Notes: generated by a model from the sequence alone, not told the origin. 19,032 nucleotides of DNA from Planctomycetota bacterium (GCA_013816645.1 JACDEC010000004.1:1-19032), one strand, 5' to 3'. Shown: positions 6,034-13,307, counted from the first letter of the stretch. A program made the numbers and translations.

Positions 6034-7703
6034 CTGGATGCTCGCAAAATGCCACGCTAGGGTCGTTGACTTCCACCCCGGACTCGCCGGGTGGGGGTGG
6101 AGAGGGGACGTCTGCGATGCCACGAACCCAGGAGCCAGCGCAGGCGCCCCCGCTTGCCGCTCCAGCCGTGCCGGACTCGGTCGGTTTGGTGTTCGTCGAG
6201 GCCGACTCATCCGCCGAGGTGCTCATCTTCGAAGCCGGGCCGGTGCGCTACGCCGTCGAGGCCCGAGACGATGGCGAGCCCCGCCGCCGGGTCGCGATCC
6301 GCTGCAATGGTCGCACCCATGAGGAGCCCGGAATCAACTTGGCCGTGGAGGCGGCGCGCCGGCGCTTCGCCGGTAATGCGGCGCGTCGGACTGGCATCCC
6401 GGCCCCGCAGCTCGAGGCCCACCTCGCCGGCCTCCTGGCGGCTGTGCGTGCCCGTGAGGCGGTGGAGTCCGAAGGTGAACGGGTCAACGTCTCCCCGGCC
6501 GATCGCGCGACCGCGGACGCCTTCCTGTCGGCTCCCGACCTGCTCGCGCGCATCGCCGCGGACCTTGGCACCCTGGGTTGGCCCGGCGAGGGGCGGACCA
6601 AGCTGCTGCTCTACCTCGCGGCGACCTCGCGCCTGCTCGATCGTCCGCTCTGGACGGTGTTCCGCGCCACGGCTGGGGCGGCGCCCTGGCAGGCCCTGGG
6701 CCTGGTCGCGGCGCTGATGCCGCCGGAGGCAGTGGTGGTCCATCATCGTCTGTCTGCCGCGGTCCTGGCGCAGGCCGACCGCCGTTCGCTGCGCCATGCG
6801 CTGCTGCTCGTCGATCAGGCCGACGCCATGCGACCGGAGGCCGCGCTCGCGCTGCGCATCCTGCATGAGCGTGGCGGCGTCGGCTGGGCGACCGTCGCCC
6901 CGACCGCGCGCACCGCGTCCGGCGTAAGCCTCCTGGGCGACGCTCGCGGTCCTGCCGCGGTGCTGGCGGCCTCGGGCGGGGCTCTGGATCATCGCTGCCG
7001 CGACTGCTTCCTGGCCCTGACGGTGGACGAGTCGCCGGAGCAGACGGCGCGCGTGCTCACGGAGCAGCGCCGTCGTCGCATCCCCGAACCCGCCGAAGTC
7101 GAGGCCATCGTCGCGCGTCATCGCGCGGCGCAGCGCCTCCTGGACTGCGCCCCGGTCGTCATCCCCTTTGCTGACCGCATCGCCTTCCCCGCGACCAGCG
7201 TGCGCCATCGCGACGACCAGGCGCGGCTGCTGTCGCTGATCGAGGCCATCGCCTTCCTGCGGCAGCGCCAGCGCCGCCGCGAGGCCGGCGCCATCGTGGC
7301 CGAGGAGGCGGACTTCGCTGACGCCGTGAACCTGGCCGGCGACCTCCTCGGTTGCGGTGGCGATGGGCTCTCCGATGCCGCGCGGTCCCTCTTGGGTCGC
7401 CTCTTCGGCGCCAGCCTGCCCAGCTTCACCATGGCCGACCTCGGCGGCCTGCTGCCGGATTGGACGCGCTGGGCCTACCGCTCCGCGCTCCAGGAGTTGT
7501 TGGACTTCGGGCATTTGGAAAGCCCGCGCAGCGTGCGCGGCCGTCCCCGTCGCTTCACGATCGCGGCGCGTGCCGCCGATACGCAGCGTTGCCGGGGCAT
7601 CCATCTGCGCGCCCCCGGTGAGACGGCCGTGGAAGTTGGCGAGTTGGCGGAAGGCTCCGCCAACTTCCCACCAGCCACAAACCACACCGCAGTCGTGGGT
7701 TGA
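6030..7703 (+). CDS. Primase/helicase-like ATPase-domain protein with degenerate P-loop
   Basis: The product has 557 aa. The ATG at 6030 overlaps the methyltransferase stop by 4 bp; the same frame is open further upstream only as a shadow of the repeat array and methyltransferase. From about residue 170 on it follows the helicase-like C-terminal half of the CHC2/Toprim primases carried by some integrative elements. It shows TKLLLYLAATSRLLDRPL (from residue 190), a central ATPase-like part, FLALTVDESPEQT, and an AQRLL...PFADRIAFP segment. Family members carry an N-terminal CHC2 zinc finger and Toprim domain, which are missing here. The P-loop position reads RATAGAAPWQ (212-221), without the GKS/GKT lysine, and the Walker B region reads LLLVDQ (258-263). 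It probably no longer hydrolyses ATP and may act as a loading or scaffold protein. Family placement rests on recalled sequence patterns. The 3' end overlaps the next start. Confidence 0.6.
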   Translation: MTGCSQNATLGSLTSTPDSPGGGGEGTSAMPRTQEPAQAPPLAAPAVPDSVGLVFVEADSSAEVLIFEAGPVRYAVEARDDGEPRRRVAIRCNGRTHEEPGINLAVEAARRRFAGNAARRTGIPAPQLEAHLAGLLAAVRAREAVESEGERVNVSPADRATADAFLSAPDLLARIAADLGTLGWPGEGRTKLLLYLAATSRLLDRPLWTVFRATAGAAPWQALGLVAALMPPEAVVVHHRLSAAVLAQADRRSLRHALLLVDQADAMRPEAALALRILHERGGVGWATVAPTARTASGVSLLGDARGPAAVLAASGGALDHRCRDCFLALTVDESPEQTARVLTEQRRRRIPEPAEVEAIVARHRAAQRLLDCAPVVIPFADRIAFPATSVRHRDDQARLLSLIEAIAFLRQRQRRREAGAIVAEEADFADAVNLAGDLLGCGGDGLSDAARSLLGRLFGASLPSFTMADLGGLLPDWTRWAYRSALQELLDFGHLESPRSVRGRPRRFTIAARAADTQRCRGIHLRAPGETAVEVGELAEGSANFPPATNHTAVVG

Positions 7704-7724
7704 GACGAGTTGGCGAGATGGCGG
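7631..7724. repeat. Overlapping inverted and direct repeats at ATPase/recombinase junction
   Basis: Three signals overlap. First, GGAAGTTGGCG (7631-7641) pairs with CGCCAACTTCC (7658-7668), an 11-bp perfect inverted repeat. Second, AGTTGGCGGA (7642-7651) pairs with TCCGCCAACT (7656-7665), a 10-bp stem with a 4-nt loop that excludes the first pairing. Third, AGTTGGCGAGTTGGCGG (7634-7650) recurs with one mismatch at 7708-7724, across the possible ATG (7718) of the first recombinase. The site could bind a recombinase or control its translation. Confidence 0.65.
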
Positions 7725-8704
7725 CGCATTTCACACCCACTGTGGCGGACTTCCTCGGCTTCCTGGCTCTGCGTGGCCGGCATCTGACGGCAGCCAATCG
7801 CGGCCGGACGCTGCGCGACCTCGCGGCCTGGCTCTCCGCTCACGCTGTCGCGGATCCGATCGCCGCCACGCCAGCCCAGCTTGCGGCCTACCAGGAGCAT
7901 CTGGCCAACGACTACCGCGGACGCGACGGCCGGCCCTTGGCGCGGCGCAGCCAAGCGAACCGCATCGAGGGCATCCGGGCCTATTACCAGTGGTGCGAGC
8001 GTCGCGGCCTGGTGTCGGCCGATCCGTCGCGCAGCCTGCGCCTGCGCGTCCCGCGCTCGCGCCTGGTCGTGCGCGATCCGCTCAGCATCCAGGAGGTGAC
8101 GGCGCTGCTCCAGGCCCAGGCCGCTGCCGTATTGGCGCAGCGCAAAAGGTCGCACCGCTGGGCCGTCGAGGTCCGCAACCTCGCCATGCTGGTGGTCGCG
8201 GTCGCCAATGGTCGCCGTCGCTCCGGCATCGCTGCGCTCCAGGTTGCCGGCATCGACCGGCAGCGCCGCGAGATCCGCGTCGAGCGGGAGAAGGGCCGGG
8301 CGGGTCGTGTCCTGCCGACCTCCGCGTGGGCCATGGAAGTCCTGGCCCTATACCTCGACGAAGCGCGGCCGGTCCTGGTGCGCGACCCTGCGGCGCCGTG
8401 GGTGTTCCTCGACCGGAAAGGCTCGTCTGCGATCAGCGCGACGATGCAGTGGTGCGCGCTCCAGGCGATGGTGCGGCGTGCCATCATCGCCAGCCCCGAC
8501 CTGGACGAGTTGCCCGGTAAGCGGGTGACCTGGCATTCGCTGCGCGTGTCCTTCGCAGCGTCACTGATGCTCCCCAACGGCTGCGACATCCGCACGTTGG
8601 CCGATCTGCTCCTGCATCGCCTGCTGTCGACGACCGCGGCCTACACCCCGATTCCCGTCGAAGACATGCGCCAGGTGTTCCGCCGCGCGCATCCGCGGGC
8701 CTGA
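7700..8704 (+). CDS. Tyrosine recombinase/integrase 1
   Basis: This 334-aa phage-integrase-family protein cuts and rejoins DNA through a covalent phosphotyrosine. An N-terminal SAM-like core-binding domain (about 15-110) precedes the catalytic domain. The catalytic set looks complete: Arg I in NGRRRSGIAAL, the beta-hairpin Lys in EKGRAGR, HSLR (box II), LLLHRL supplying the second His, and the nucleophile Tyr in STTAAYTPI. TTG 7700 overlaps the upstream stop by 4 bp and gives the longest form. ATG 7718 (328 aa) is an equally plausible start and lies inside a 17-bp repeat. The gene is followed after one base by a second, different recombinase. Together they probably integrate and excise the element. 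The LLH in place of the usual LGH is the only deviation seen. Confidence 0.9.
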   Translation: MRRVGEMAAHFTPTVADFLGFLALRGRHLTAANRGRTLRDLAAWLSAHAVADPIAATPAQLAAYQEHLANDYRGRDGRPLARRSQANRIEGIRAYYQWCERRGLVSADPSRSLRLRVPRSRLVVRDPLSIQEVTALLQAQAAAVLAQRKRSHRWAVEVRNLAMLVVAVANGRRRSGIAALQVAGIDRQRREIRVEREKGRAGRVLPTSAWAMEVLALYLDEARPVLVRDPAAPWVFLDRKGSSAISATMQWCALQAMVRRAIIASPDLDELPGKRVTWHSLRVSFAASLMLPNGCDIRTLADLLLHRLLSTTAAYTPIPVEDMRQVFRRAHPRA

Positions 8705-8705
8705 C

Positions 8706-9611
8706 ATGCAGGACGCCATCGACGCCTTTCTGCGCAGAGGTCAGGTGCAAGGCTGGTCGCCCGCGACCGTGCGCTCGTATGGCGCCATCCTGGCCGACCT
8801 CGCCGGCTTCCTGCGCCGTCGCGGCTGCCGTGGCCTTCCCGAGGTGATGCCGGCCGACCTCGACGCCTTCATGGAATACCTCCGCGACGATGGCCGCGCC
8901 AAGACGTCGCGCGTCCAGGCGGCTGCCGTGTCGCGCCGGTTCTTCCGCTGGCTGCATGAGGACGGTCGGATCGCCACGAATCCAGCCCGAGCCATTCCCG
9001 TCCCCGATGACGGCGAGGACGACCTGCTCGCCCCCGCGATGACCCAGGACGAGGTGCGCGCGTTCATCGACGGATTGCCGCGTTCGACTCCGATCGACCT
9101 CCGCGGCGTGGCGATGGTGGAGCTGCTCTACGGCTGCGGCCTGCGGGTGTCGGAACTGGTCGCCCTCGACGACGGCGACGTGGACCTGCGCGCCCGCACC
9201 GTGCATGTGCGCGACGGCAAAGGCCATCAGCAGCACCTGCTCCCGCTCATGCCTCCGGCGCTCGCGGCCGTGAAGGATTATCGGGTCGTGCGGCGCATGC
9301 TGCTGCGCGGCCCCGACCGCGGGGCGCTTCTGCTCAGCCAGTACGGCGACCGGCTGACGGCCGGAAGCGTCCGCGACTGGTTCCACGATCTGAACGAGGC
9401 TCGCGGTCCCGAGGCCCGGCGGCTGCATCCGCACGCATTCCGCCATGCGTTCGCGACGCATCTGCTCCAGGGCGGGGCGGACATCCGCGTCGTCCAGGCC
9501 GCGCTCAACCATGCCCGGATCGACACCACGATGCGCTACCTGCGGCTCGTCCCCGGCCGGCTCAAGGAGGAATACGACAAGGCCATGCCCGAGATCGCGG
9601 TGGGGCTCTGA
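8706..9611 (+). CDS. Tyrosine recombinase/integrase 2 (XerC/XerD-like)
   Basis: This 301-aa protein has the length and layout of XerC/XerD-type recombinases. A core-binding domain (about 1-95) is followed by a catalytic domain with GCGLRVSEL (Arg I), GKGHQQHLLPL (Lys), HPHAFRHAFATHLL (box II His and Arg), ALNHARIDTTMRY (second His and nucleophile Tyr). All catalytic positions are present, so it should be active. Its ATG lies one base after the stop of recombinase 1, implying coupled synthesis. The two are only distantly similar, so they are not a recent duplication and may act as a heteromeric pair on asymmetric sites, as Xer proteins do. It is unlikely to be the host chromosome-dimer recombinase, because of its element context. 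Confidence 0.92.
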   Translation: MQDAIDAFLRRGQVQGWSPATVRSYGAILADLAGFLRRRGCRGLPEVMPADLDAFMEYLRDDGRAKTSRVQAAAVSRRFFRWLHEDGRIATNPARAIPVPDDGEDDLLAPAMTQDEVRAFIDGLPRSTPIDLRGVAMVELLYGCGLRVSELVALDDGDVDLRARTVHVRDGKGHQQHLLPLMPPALAAVKDYRVVRRMLLRGPDRGALLLSQYGDRLTAGSVRDWFHDLNEARGPEARRLHPHAFRHAFATHLLQGGADIRVVQAALNHARIDTTMRYLRLVPGRLKEEYDKAMPEIAVGL

Positions 9612-9660
9612 TCCGAAGTCGGAACCTGGACGGCCCGAGGCGGCACGCCAGGATGCCGCC

Positions 9661-10170
9661 ATGAGTCGCTCCGCCATCAGCGCCGCTGCCGCAATCGAAC
9701 GCTCCATCTACAGCATTCGCGGGCATCGGGTGATGCTCGATGCGGACCTGGCGACGCTCTACGGTGTGACGACAAGCAACCTCAACAAGGCGGTGACGCG
9801 CAACCGGGATCGCTTCCCGGCCGACTTCATGTTCCAGATCAGCGCGGCCGACGCGGACGCCTTGCAGACGGGCGCACCTGGGCGAGGTCGCGGTGGTCGG
9901 CGCAAGCCTGCGCGCGTGTTCACCGAGCAGGGCGTCGCCATGCTCTCGACGGTGCTCAACGGCAAGCGTGCCATAGCGGTCAACATCGAGATCATGCGGG
10001 TGTTCGTGCGGCTGCGTCACCTGTTGGCGACCAATGCCGACTTGGCCCGCCGGTTGGATTCGCTAGAGGCCAATTACGACAAGCAGTTCCGCGTCGTGTT
10101 CGAGGCGATCCGGCAGTTGATGACCGAGCCGGAGCCGAAGACCGGAACCATCGGGTTCAAGACCCCCTGA
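9661..10170 (+). CDS. ORF6N-domain DNA-binding protein
   Basis: This 169-aa protein carries the ORF6N domain typical of phage and mobile-element regulators. Recognisable segments are IERSIYSIRGHRVMLDADLA, LYGVTTSNLNKAVTRN, RFPADFMFQIS, and FTEQGVAMLSTVLN, followed by a helical region NIEIMRVFVRLRHLL and a charged tail. It begins at ATG 9661 with an AGGA motif about 8 bases upstream. The frame is open further upstream only as a shadow inside recombinase 2. The 49-bp gap after the recombinase makes it the last gene of the block, probably in the same transcript. Family members are presumed DNA-binding, but their targets are mostly unknown. A 12-bp perfect inverted repeat lies 10 bp past its stop codon and could be its operator or terminator. 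Confidence 0.9.
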   Translation: MSRSAISAAAAIERSIYSIRGHRVMLDADLATLYGVTTSNLNKAVTRNRDRFPADFMFQISAADADALQTGAPGRGRGGRRKPARVFTEQGVAMLSTVLNGKRAIAVNIEIMRVFVRLRHLLATNADLARRLDSLEANYDKQFRVVFEAIRQLMTEPEPKTGTIGFKTP

Positions 10171-10180
10171 ACGGGTGACG

Positions 10181-10207
10181 TTTGATGTTCCAGATTGGAA
10201 CATCAAA
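10181..10207. promoter_or_regulatory. Perfect 12-bp inverted repeat downstream of ORF6N gene
   Basis: TTTGATGTTCCA (10181-10192) and its perfect complement TGGAACATCAAA (10196-10207) flank the three bases GAT. The element lies between the ORF6N gene and the second RHS cassette. A 3-nt loop with no T-run fits a protein-binding operator or recombination site better than a strong intrinsic terminator. Its exact role is unknown. Confidence 0.6.
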
Positions 10208-10274
10208 GCGGGCTTGGAGGCCAAGGCTTAACTGGATCGCATCCAGTGCTGGTGCTGGAGGTGGGAGCTTGTCC

Positions 10275-11681
10275 ATGGAGGATGCCCCCGTGCTACGCGC
10301 GTTGTTGAGTGCTGGTCGATCCATCCTCCAGGGCGCCCTGGTTGCCATCCTGTTGGGGCTGTTCGCTCCGGCTCCAGCGATCGGCCCATCGCTCGTCTCG
10401 TCGGAGGTCGTCGTCGAGGTGATCGACGCGGGCGACCAGCCCGCTCCGGTGGTGGTTGTCTATCTGGCCGCGTATCGGGCAAACGGCCCGCCGGTCGTGG
10501 CCGCTGTGATCGTGTGCACATCGACCCCGTCCGCATGGCCCCGAGTCCGCGGCATGTGGTTCGATGGCGGGGCGGATGGCTTGTACAAGACCCAGACGCG
10601 GTATTACCAACCGGGGGTGGGGCGGTTCACGCAGAGCGATCCGGCACAGGCGGGGAGCAACTGGTATGCCTACTGCGACGGCGACCCGGTTAATCGGACC
10701 GACCCGAGTGGGTTGGACTACATCGACGCCGAGGGTGGCATGGCGATGTGGTACATCGAGCAAGAACAGGCGGGGGCGGTCTGGGGCACAAACGTCAACG
10801 TCGTGGGGAAGGTCCCGCTCGGGGAAATCATGACGGATGGCTCATTCTCGTACGGAGGACGGTTCTACTTCCTCGATGATGTGCGTGGACCCTCGGGCCA
10901 GTTCGTGAACACCGGAAGCTGGAGCGGCGCCGCCCGCCGCAGTGCTATCAGGACCAGCCTTGGGTCCATCGTCTCCGACATCCTCAATGGTCGTGGGCGA
11001 GCAGTCGCCAACGCCGACCATTGGAGGCGCGTCCAGAGTGCTCAAGGTAGAGGAGTGGCCGGCGCCAATAGAGTGATCGCTGGTTCAGCAACCGTCCTGG
11101 GCAGCGTCGGACTCGCAGTAGTCACTGGTGGCGCTACGTCTGTTACGGCGAGCGTAGGACTCGATCAGGCTTGGGCAGGGACCAAGGACATTTGGAACGC
11201 CGATGATGAGGCCATTGGGCCGAGCAGGACGAAGCTCGCAGAAGCGATAGGCGACAGGCCGGCTGCTGTCGTAGAGATCACGTCAAATTTGGTGACCGCC
11301 CCTGGCCTGGTGCCCAGTGCTCCCGGAGCTATGCCGCGGATGCTGCCGCCACCCACAATTGCCGAAGGCGTTGTTCAATCGCGGGAGTTCGCTACCCGGG
11401 CGGGGCCTTATGTCATGGAGTATACACCATATGTTCGCGGCCAAACTCTGGTCTTGAGGGATATCGGTTTCGCGCCGAAGGGATGGAATCCAGACATGGG
11501 GTGGGTTGACCTCGGAAGGCGGGAGATTCTTGCGGTGCGCGATGCTCTTGTCGCCAGCGCGCGCGAAGGGGGTTACACCCAACTTGAATTACATTTCGTT
11601 CGGGCTACAGGGGAAACGGCCATGCAAGAGTTCCATTACCTTATCGAAATCGCTACCGGTGCCATAAAGGTGCTTCCATGA
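10275..11681 (+). CDS. Orphan RHS-tip polymorphic toxin
   Basis: The product has 468 aa. ATG 10275 is preceded by a good ribosome-binding site (GTGGGAG, 10261-10267); TTG 10182 would lie inside the inverted repeat and is less likely. The N-terminal 90 residues contain a hydrophobic segment (LQGALVAILLGLFAPAPAI) that could be a signal or membrane anchor. They are unrelated to the first RHS protein. RHS core follows at 10548 and ends in DPSGLD (10701-10718), so the large YD-repeat shell is absent. Next come a variable region, a Gly/Ala-rich pre-toxin linker ending in AGTKDIW, and an unrecognised C-terminal domain of about 110 residues (GWNPDMGWVDLGRREIL...LELHFVRATGE). The next gene overlaps by 4 bp. 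It is either a displaced silent cassette waiting to recombine onto a full rhs gene, or a short toxin exported by its own N-terminus. Confidence 0.75.
   Translation: MEDAPVLRALLSAGRSILQGALVAILLGLFAPAPAIGPSLVSSEVVVEVIDAGDQPAPVVVVYLAAYRANGPPVVAAVIVCTSTPSAWPRVRGMWFDGGADGLYKTQTRYYQPGVGRFTQSDPAQAGSNWYAYCDGDPVNRTDPSGLDYIDAEGGMAMWYIEQEQAGAVWGTNVNVVGKVPLGEIMTDGSFSYGGRFYFLDDVRGPSGQFVNTGSWSGAARRSAIRTSLGSIVSDILNGRGRAVANADHWRRVQSAQGRGVAGANRVIAGSATVLGSVGLAVVTGGATSVTASVGLDQAWAGTKDIWNADDEAIGPSRTKLAEAIGDRPAAVVEITSNLVTAPGLVPSAPGAMPRMLPPPTIAEGVVQSREFATRAGPYVMEYTPYVRGQTLVLRDIGFAPKGWNPDMGWVDLGRREILAVRDALVASAREGGYTQLELHFVRATGETAMQEFHYLIEIATGAIKVLP
10548..10718 (+). repeat. RHS-core DNA repeat, copy 2
   Basis: This 171-bp stretch aligns without gaps to 584-754. 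The protein-level match is nearly complete (RGMWFDGGA, YKTQTRYYQP, GRFTQSDPAQAGSNWYAY, DPVNRTDPSGLD). It is long enough to support homologous exchange of the C-terminal toxin between the two genes. Confidence 0.85.
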
Positions 11682-11902
11682 GTTACAAAGATTCTATTCC
11701 AAAGTGTAAGAATATGGCCGATGGAGGTGCCTCGAAGGAGCGACTTATCGATTTTCTTAGAAATGAGGAAAAGCGTTCTGTCATTGAATCAGTGTATGTG
11801 CTGGGCGAAGTTCTAGGTGAAAAGTTGAGTCCTTTGAAGCGGGAGGTAATCGAAAGCGAGACGTGGAGGGACGTTCGGGAGGCCAAGAGGAAGAGCCGCT
11901 AG
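11678..11902 (+). CDS. Small probable immunity protein for the orphan RHS toxin
   Basis: This 74-aa protein begins at an ATG overlapping the toxin stop by 4 bp (ATGA), so the two are translationally coupled. It is very rich in Lys, Glu and Arg and is predicted by eye to be almost wholly helical (ERLIDFLRNEEKRSVIESVY). It has no signal peptide and no recognised domain. Its base composition is more AT-rich than the RHS core, like the other probable immunity gene. Neutralising the C-terminal domain of the adjacent toxin is the natural role by position; there is no sequence homology to support it. At 74 residues it is short for such a protein, so truncation by the insertion sequence 88 bp downstream should be considered, although the stop codon lies well before the element. 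Confidence 0.6.
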   Translation: MSYKDSIPKCKNMADGGASKERLIDFLRNEEKRSVIESVYVLGEVLGEKLSPLKREVIESETWRDVREAKRKSR

Positions 11903-11989
11903 CTCTTCCCGATTGAGTTGCGGCGTCGTGAATGGGGCGGTTATTGTAAGGAAAGGACAGACATCTCCTTCCCTCCAGGGCCGGCAGGC

Positions 11990-12001
11990 GCGTATGGTCC
12001 A
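11990..12001 (+). repeat. IS left terminal inverted repeat
   Basis: GCGTATGGTCCA is the exact complement of the sequence at 13271-13282. Confidence 0.75.
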
Positions 12002-12034
12002 ATAACCCCCAACACCCCTGATTTATCCGTGGAT

Positions 12035-13114
12035 TCACGCTGCGGCGCGCTCCCAATGCACCAGCGTTCCGGCCATGCGCGAGCGCATCTGTATGGCGCC
12101 TACCGTTGTTCCATTTTTTGGACCGGGTTCGATGGCGCGGTTGCCCAGCCCCTGGTGAGGTCGATGCCGGTGATACCAATCGAGGTATTCGGCCAGCCCA
12201 CGGCGCAGGGCGGTATCGCCAATGAACCAGATGCGATTGGTGAACTCGTCCTGGATGCTGCGGATGACGCGTTCGCAATGGGCGTTCATGTTCGGTGCCC
12301 GCGGCGCGGTGACGAGGATCGCTACGCCGCCGTTGGCGATTACGCCATCGAAGCCGGTCAGCCGGAAGGCGCCATCGCCGTCATGCAGCAGGTAACGGAC
12401 GCCCCACTGGTGGAGGATGCCACCATCCATGGTCAGCGCGCGGGCGACGCTGGTCATGACCGCGCTGTCGGGATGCTGGGTGACGGCGGCGATATGGATG
12501 CGGCGGGTGGCGAGGTGGATGACGACCAGGACATAGACGGTGCGCAGACCGGCGAGGGTGATGACCGGCGTGGTGAAGAAGTCGCAAGCGGCGAGCTGGC
12601 GCCAGTGACTGGCGCAGAAGGCCTTCCATGGCCGCGCGCGTTTGGCGCGTTCCGGCGCGGTGGGGATGCCGTTGCGTCGTAGGATGTTGGCGACGGTCGA
12701 CGCGCTGAGACCCGCCCCGTTCATGCCCAGCATGCCGACAATCCTGCGGTAGCCCCAGGTCGGACAGCGCCGGGCGATGGTACAGACCAGGCGTTCGATC
12801 CAGCCGGGGATGCGTGGTCGTCCTGGTGCGCGCGCTGGCTGGCGCGGCGTTCGTGGGCGTCGCTGGACGAGATGCCTGAACCAACCGCGCACGGTGCCAG
12901 CCGCGCAGACGAACAGCGATGAGCCAGCCTCGCGCCAACCCAGGGTCCTGGCTGCGACGGCGATGTCGCGTCGTTCGTCTTTGGTGAAGGGGATGGCCTT
13001 GGTGCCGCGCAGCGCACGCAGGATGCGCAGCACGGCGATCAGTTGCAGGCGCAGCAGGGTATTCTGGGCGCACAGCGTGGTTTCGCGTGCAGTGGGACTG
13101 AGGAAGGTGAGCAT
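12035..13114 (-). CDS. Rve-type DDE transposase
   Basis: This 359-aa transposase has an N-terminal helix-turn-helix part (about 40-105, with DERRDIAVAARTLGW), a second HTH-like segment (about 115-160, CPTWGYRRIVGMLG), and an integrase core. Catalytic residues are D178 (ACDFFTT), D245 (LLHDGDGAF) and E281 (NAHCER). The 35 residues between the last two give the D35E spacing of retroviral-integrase-like transposases. The typical tail motif YLDWYHRHRPHQGLG follows. This resembles the IS481/IS3-related single-gene transposases, though the exact family is unsure. The ATG at 13114 has GGAAGG-like sequence absent on its own strand, so the start rests on frame and similarity only. The gene appears intact, with no frameshift or internal stop, so the element may still move. 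It is the only gene inside the terminal repeats. Confidence 0.88.
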   Translation of the reverse strand: MLTFLSPTARETTLCAQNTLLRLQLIAVLRILRALRGTKAIPFTKDERRDIAVAARTLGWREAGSSLFVCAAGTVRGWFRHLVQRRPRTPRQPARAPGRPRIPGWIERLVCTIARRCPTWGYRRIVGMLGMNGAGLSASTVANILRRNGIPTAPERAKRARPWKAFCASHWRQLAACDFFTTPVITLAGLRTVYVLVVIHLATRRIHIAAVTQHPDSAVMTSVARALTMDGGILHQWGVRYLLHDGDGAFRLTGFDGVIANGGVAILVTAPRAPNMNAHCERVIRSIQDEFTNRIWFIGDTALRRGLAEYLDWYHRHRPHQGLGNRAIEPGPKNGTTVGAIQMRSRMAGTLVHWERAAA

Positions 13115-13270
13115 GAGTCGGGCACGGTAGCGACCCGACCCGCGTCGGCCATCCGTCCGCCGCGCGTTACGCTCGCGCGGGAGATATCCGTGGACGTGGA
13201 CGTGGACGTGTCGTGCTTAGGCTGCGGCGGCGCATGATTCTGCTGGAAAAACCAGCGATTCATGAATAAG

Positions 13271-13282
13271 TGGACCATACGC
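13271..13282 (-). repeat. IS right terminal inverted repeat
   Basis: TGGACCATACGC is the exact complement of 11990-12001. Confidence 0.75.
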
Positions 13283-13307
13283 TGCAGAAAGGCCGGCCAG
13301 GGACGTT

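Larger units (their letters stand above)
2537..10170 (+). mobile_element. Putative integrative/replicating element (rep, methyltransferase, ATPase, two tyrosine recombinases, ORF6N)
   Basis: Eight co-directional reading frames combine a replication initiator, a DNA methyltransferase, a degenerate primase/helicase-type protein and tandem tyrosine recombinases. They lie between two RHS toxin cassettes that would otherwise be neighbours. The gene content is that of an integrative plasmid-like element, and the 4-bp overlaps suggest one operon. The limits given are the outer genes only. True ends could not be fixed because no matching direct repeats were found by eye in 2250-2536 and 9612-10275. 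No conjugation or phage structural genes are present, so transfer would need a helper. Confidence 0.55.
11990..13282 (-). mobile_element. Insertion sequence with 12-bp terminal inverted repeats
   Basis: GCGTATGGTCCA at 11990-12001 is matched by its exact complement TGGACCATACGC at 13271-13282. They enclose one transposase gene on the minus strand, for a total of about 1.29 kb. The size, single gene and matching ends indicate a complete insertion sequence. No clear target duplication flanks it; only TA can be matched, and only if the ends are placed two to four bases further in. The strip between right end and transposase has a CCGCGCG/CGCGCGG hairpin (13160-13180) and a CGTGGA tandem repeat (13189-13210). 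Confidence 0.75.

Noticed and set aside
6207..7685. 492-codon minus-strand open frame
   Set aside because: It is antisense to the ATPase-like gene, rich in Arg/Gly/Gln, and shows no recognisable motif.
8706..9611. Host XerC/XerD chromosome-dimer recombinase
   Set aside because: It is adjacent to another recombinase and element genes, so it is better explained as an element integrase.
9445..9660. Longer start for the ORF6N gene inside recombinase 2
   Set aside because: The extension is out-of-frame shadow sequence of the recombinase; ATG 9661 begins just before the conserved domain.
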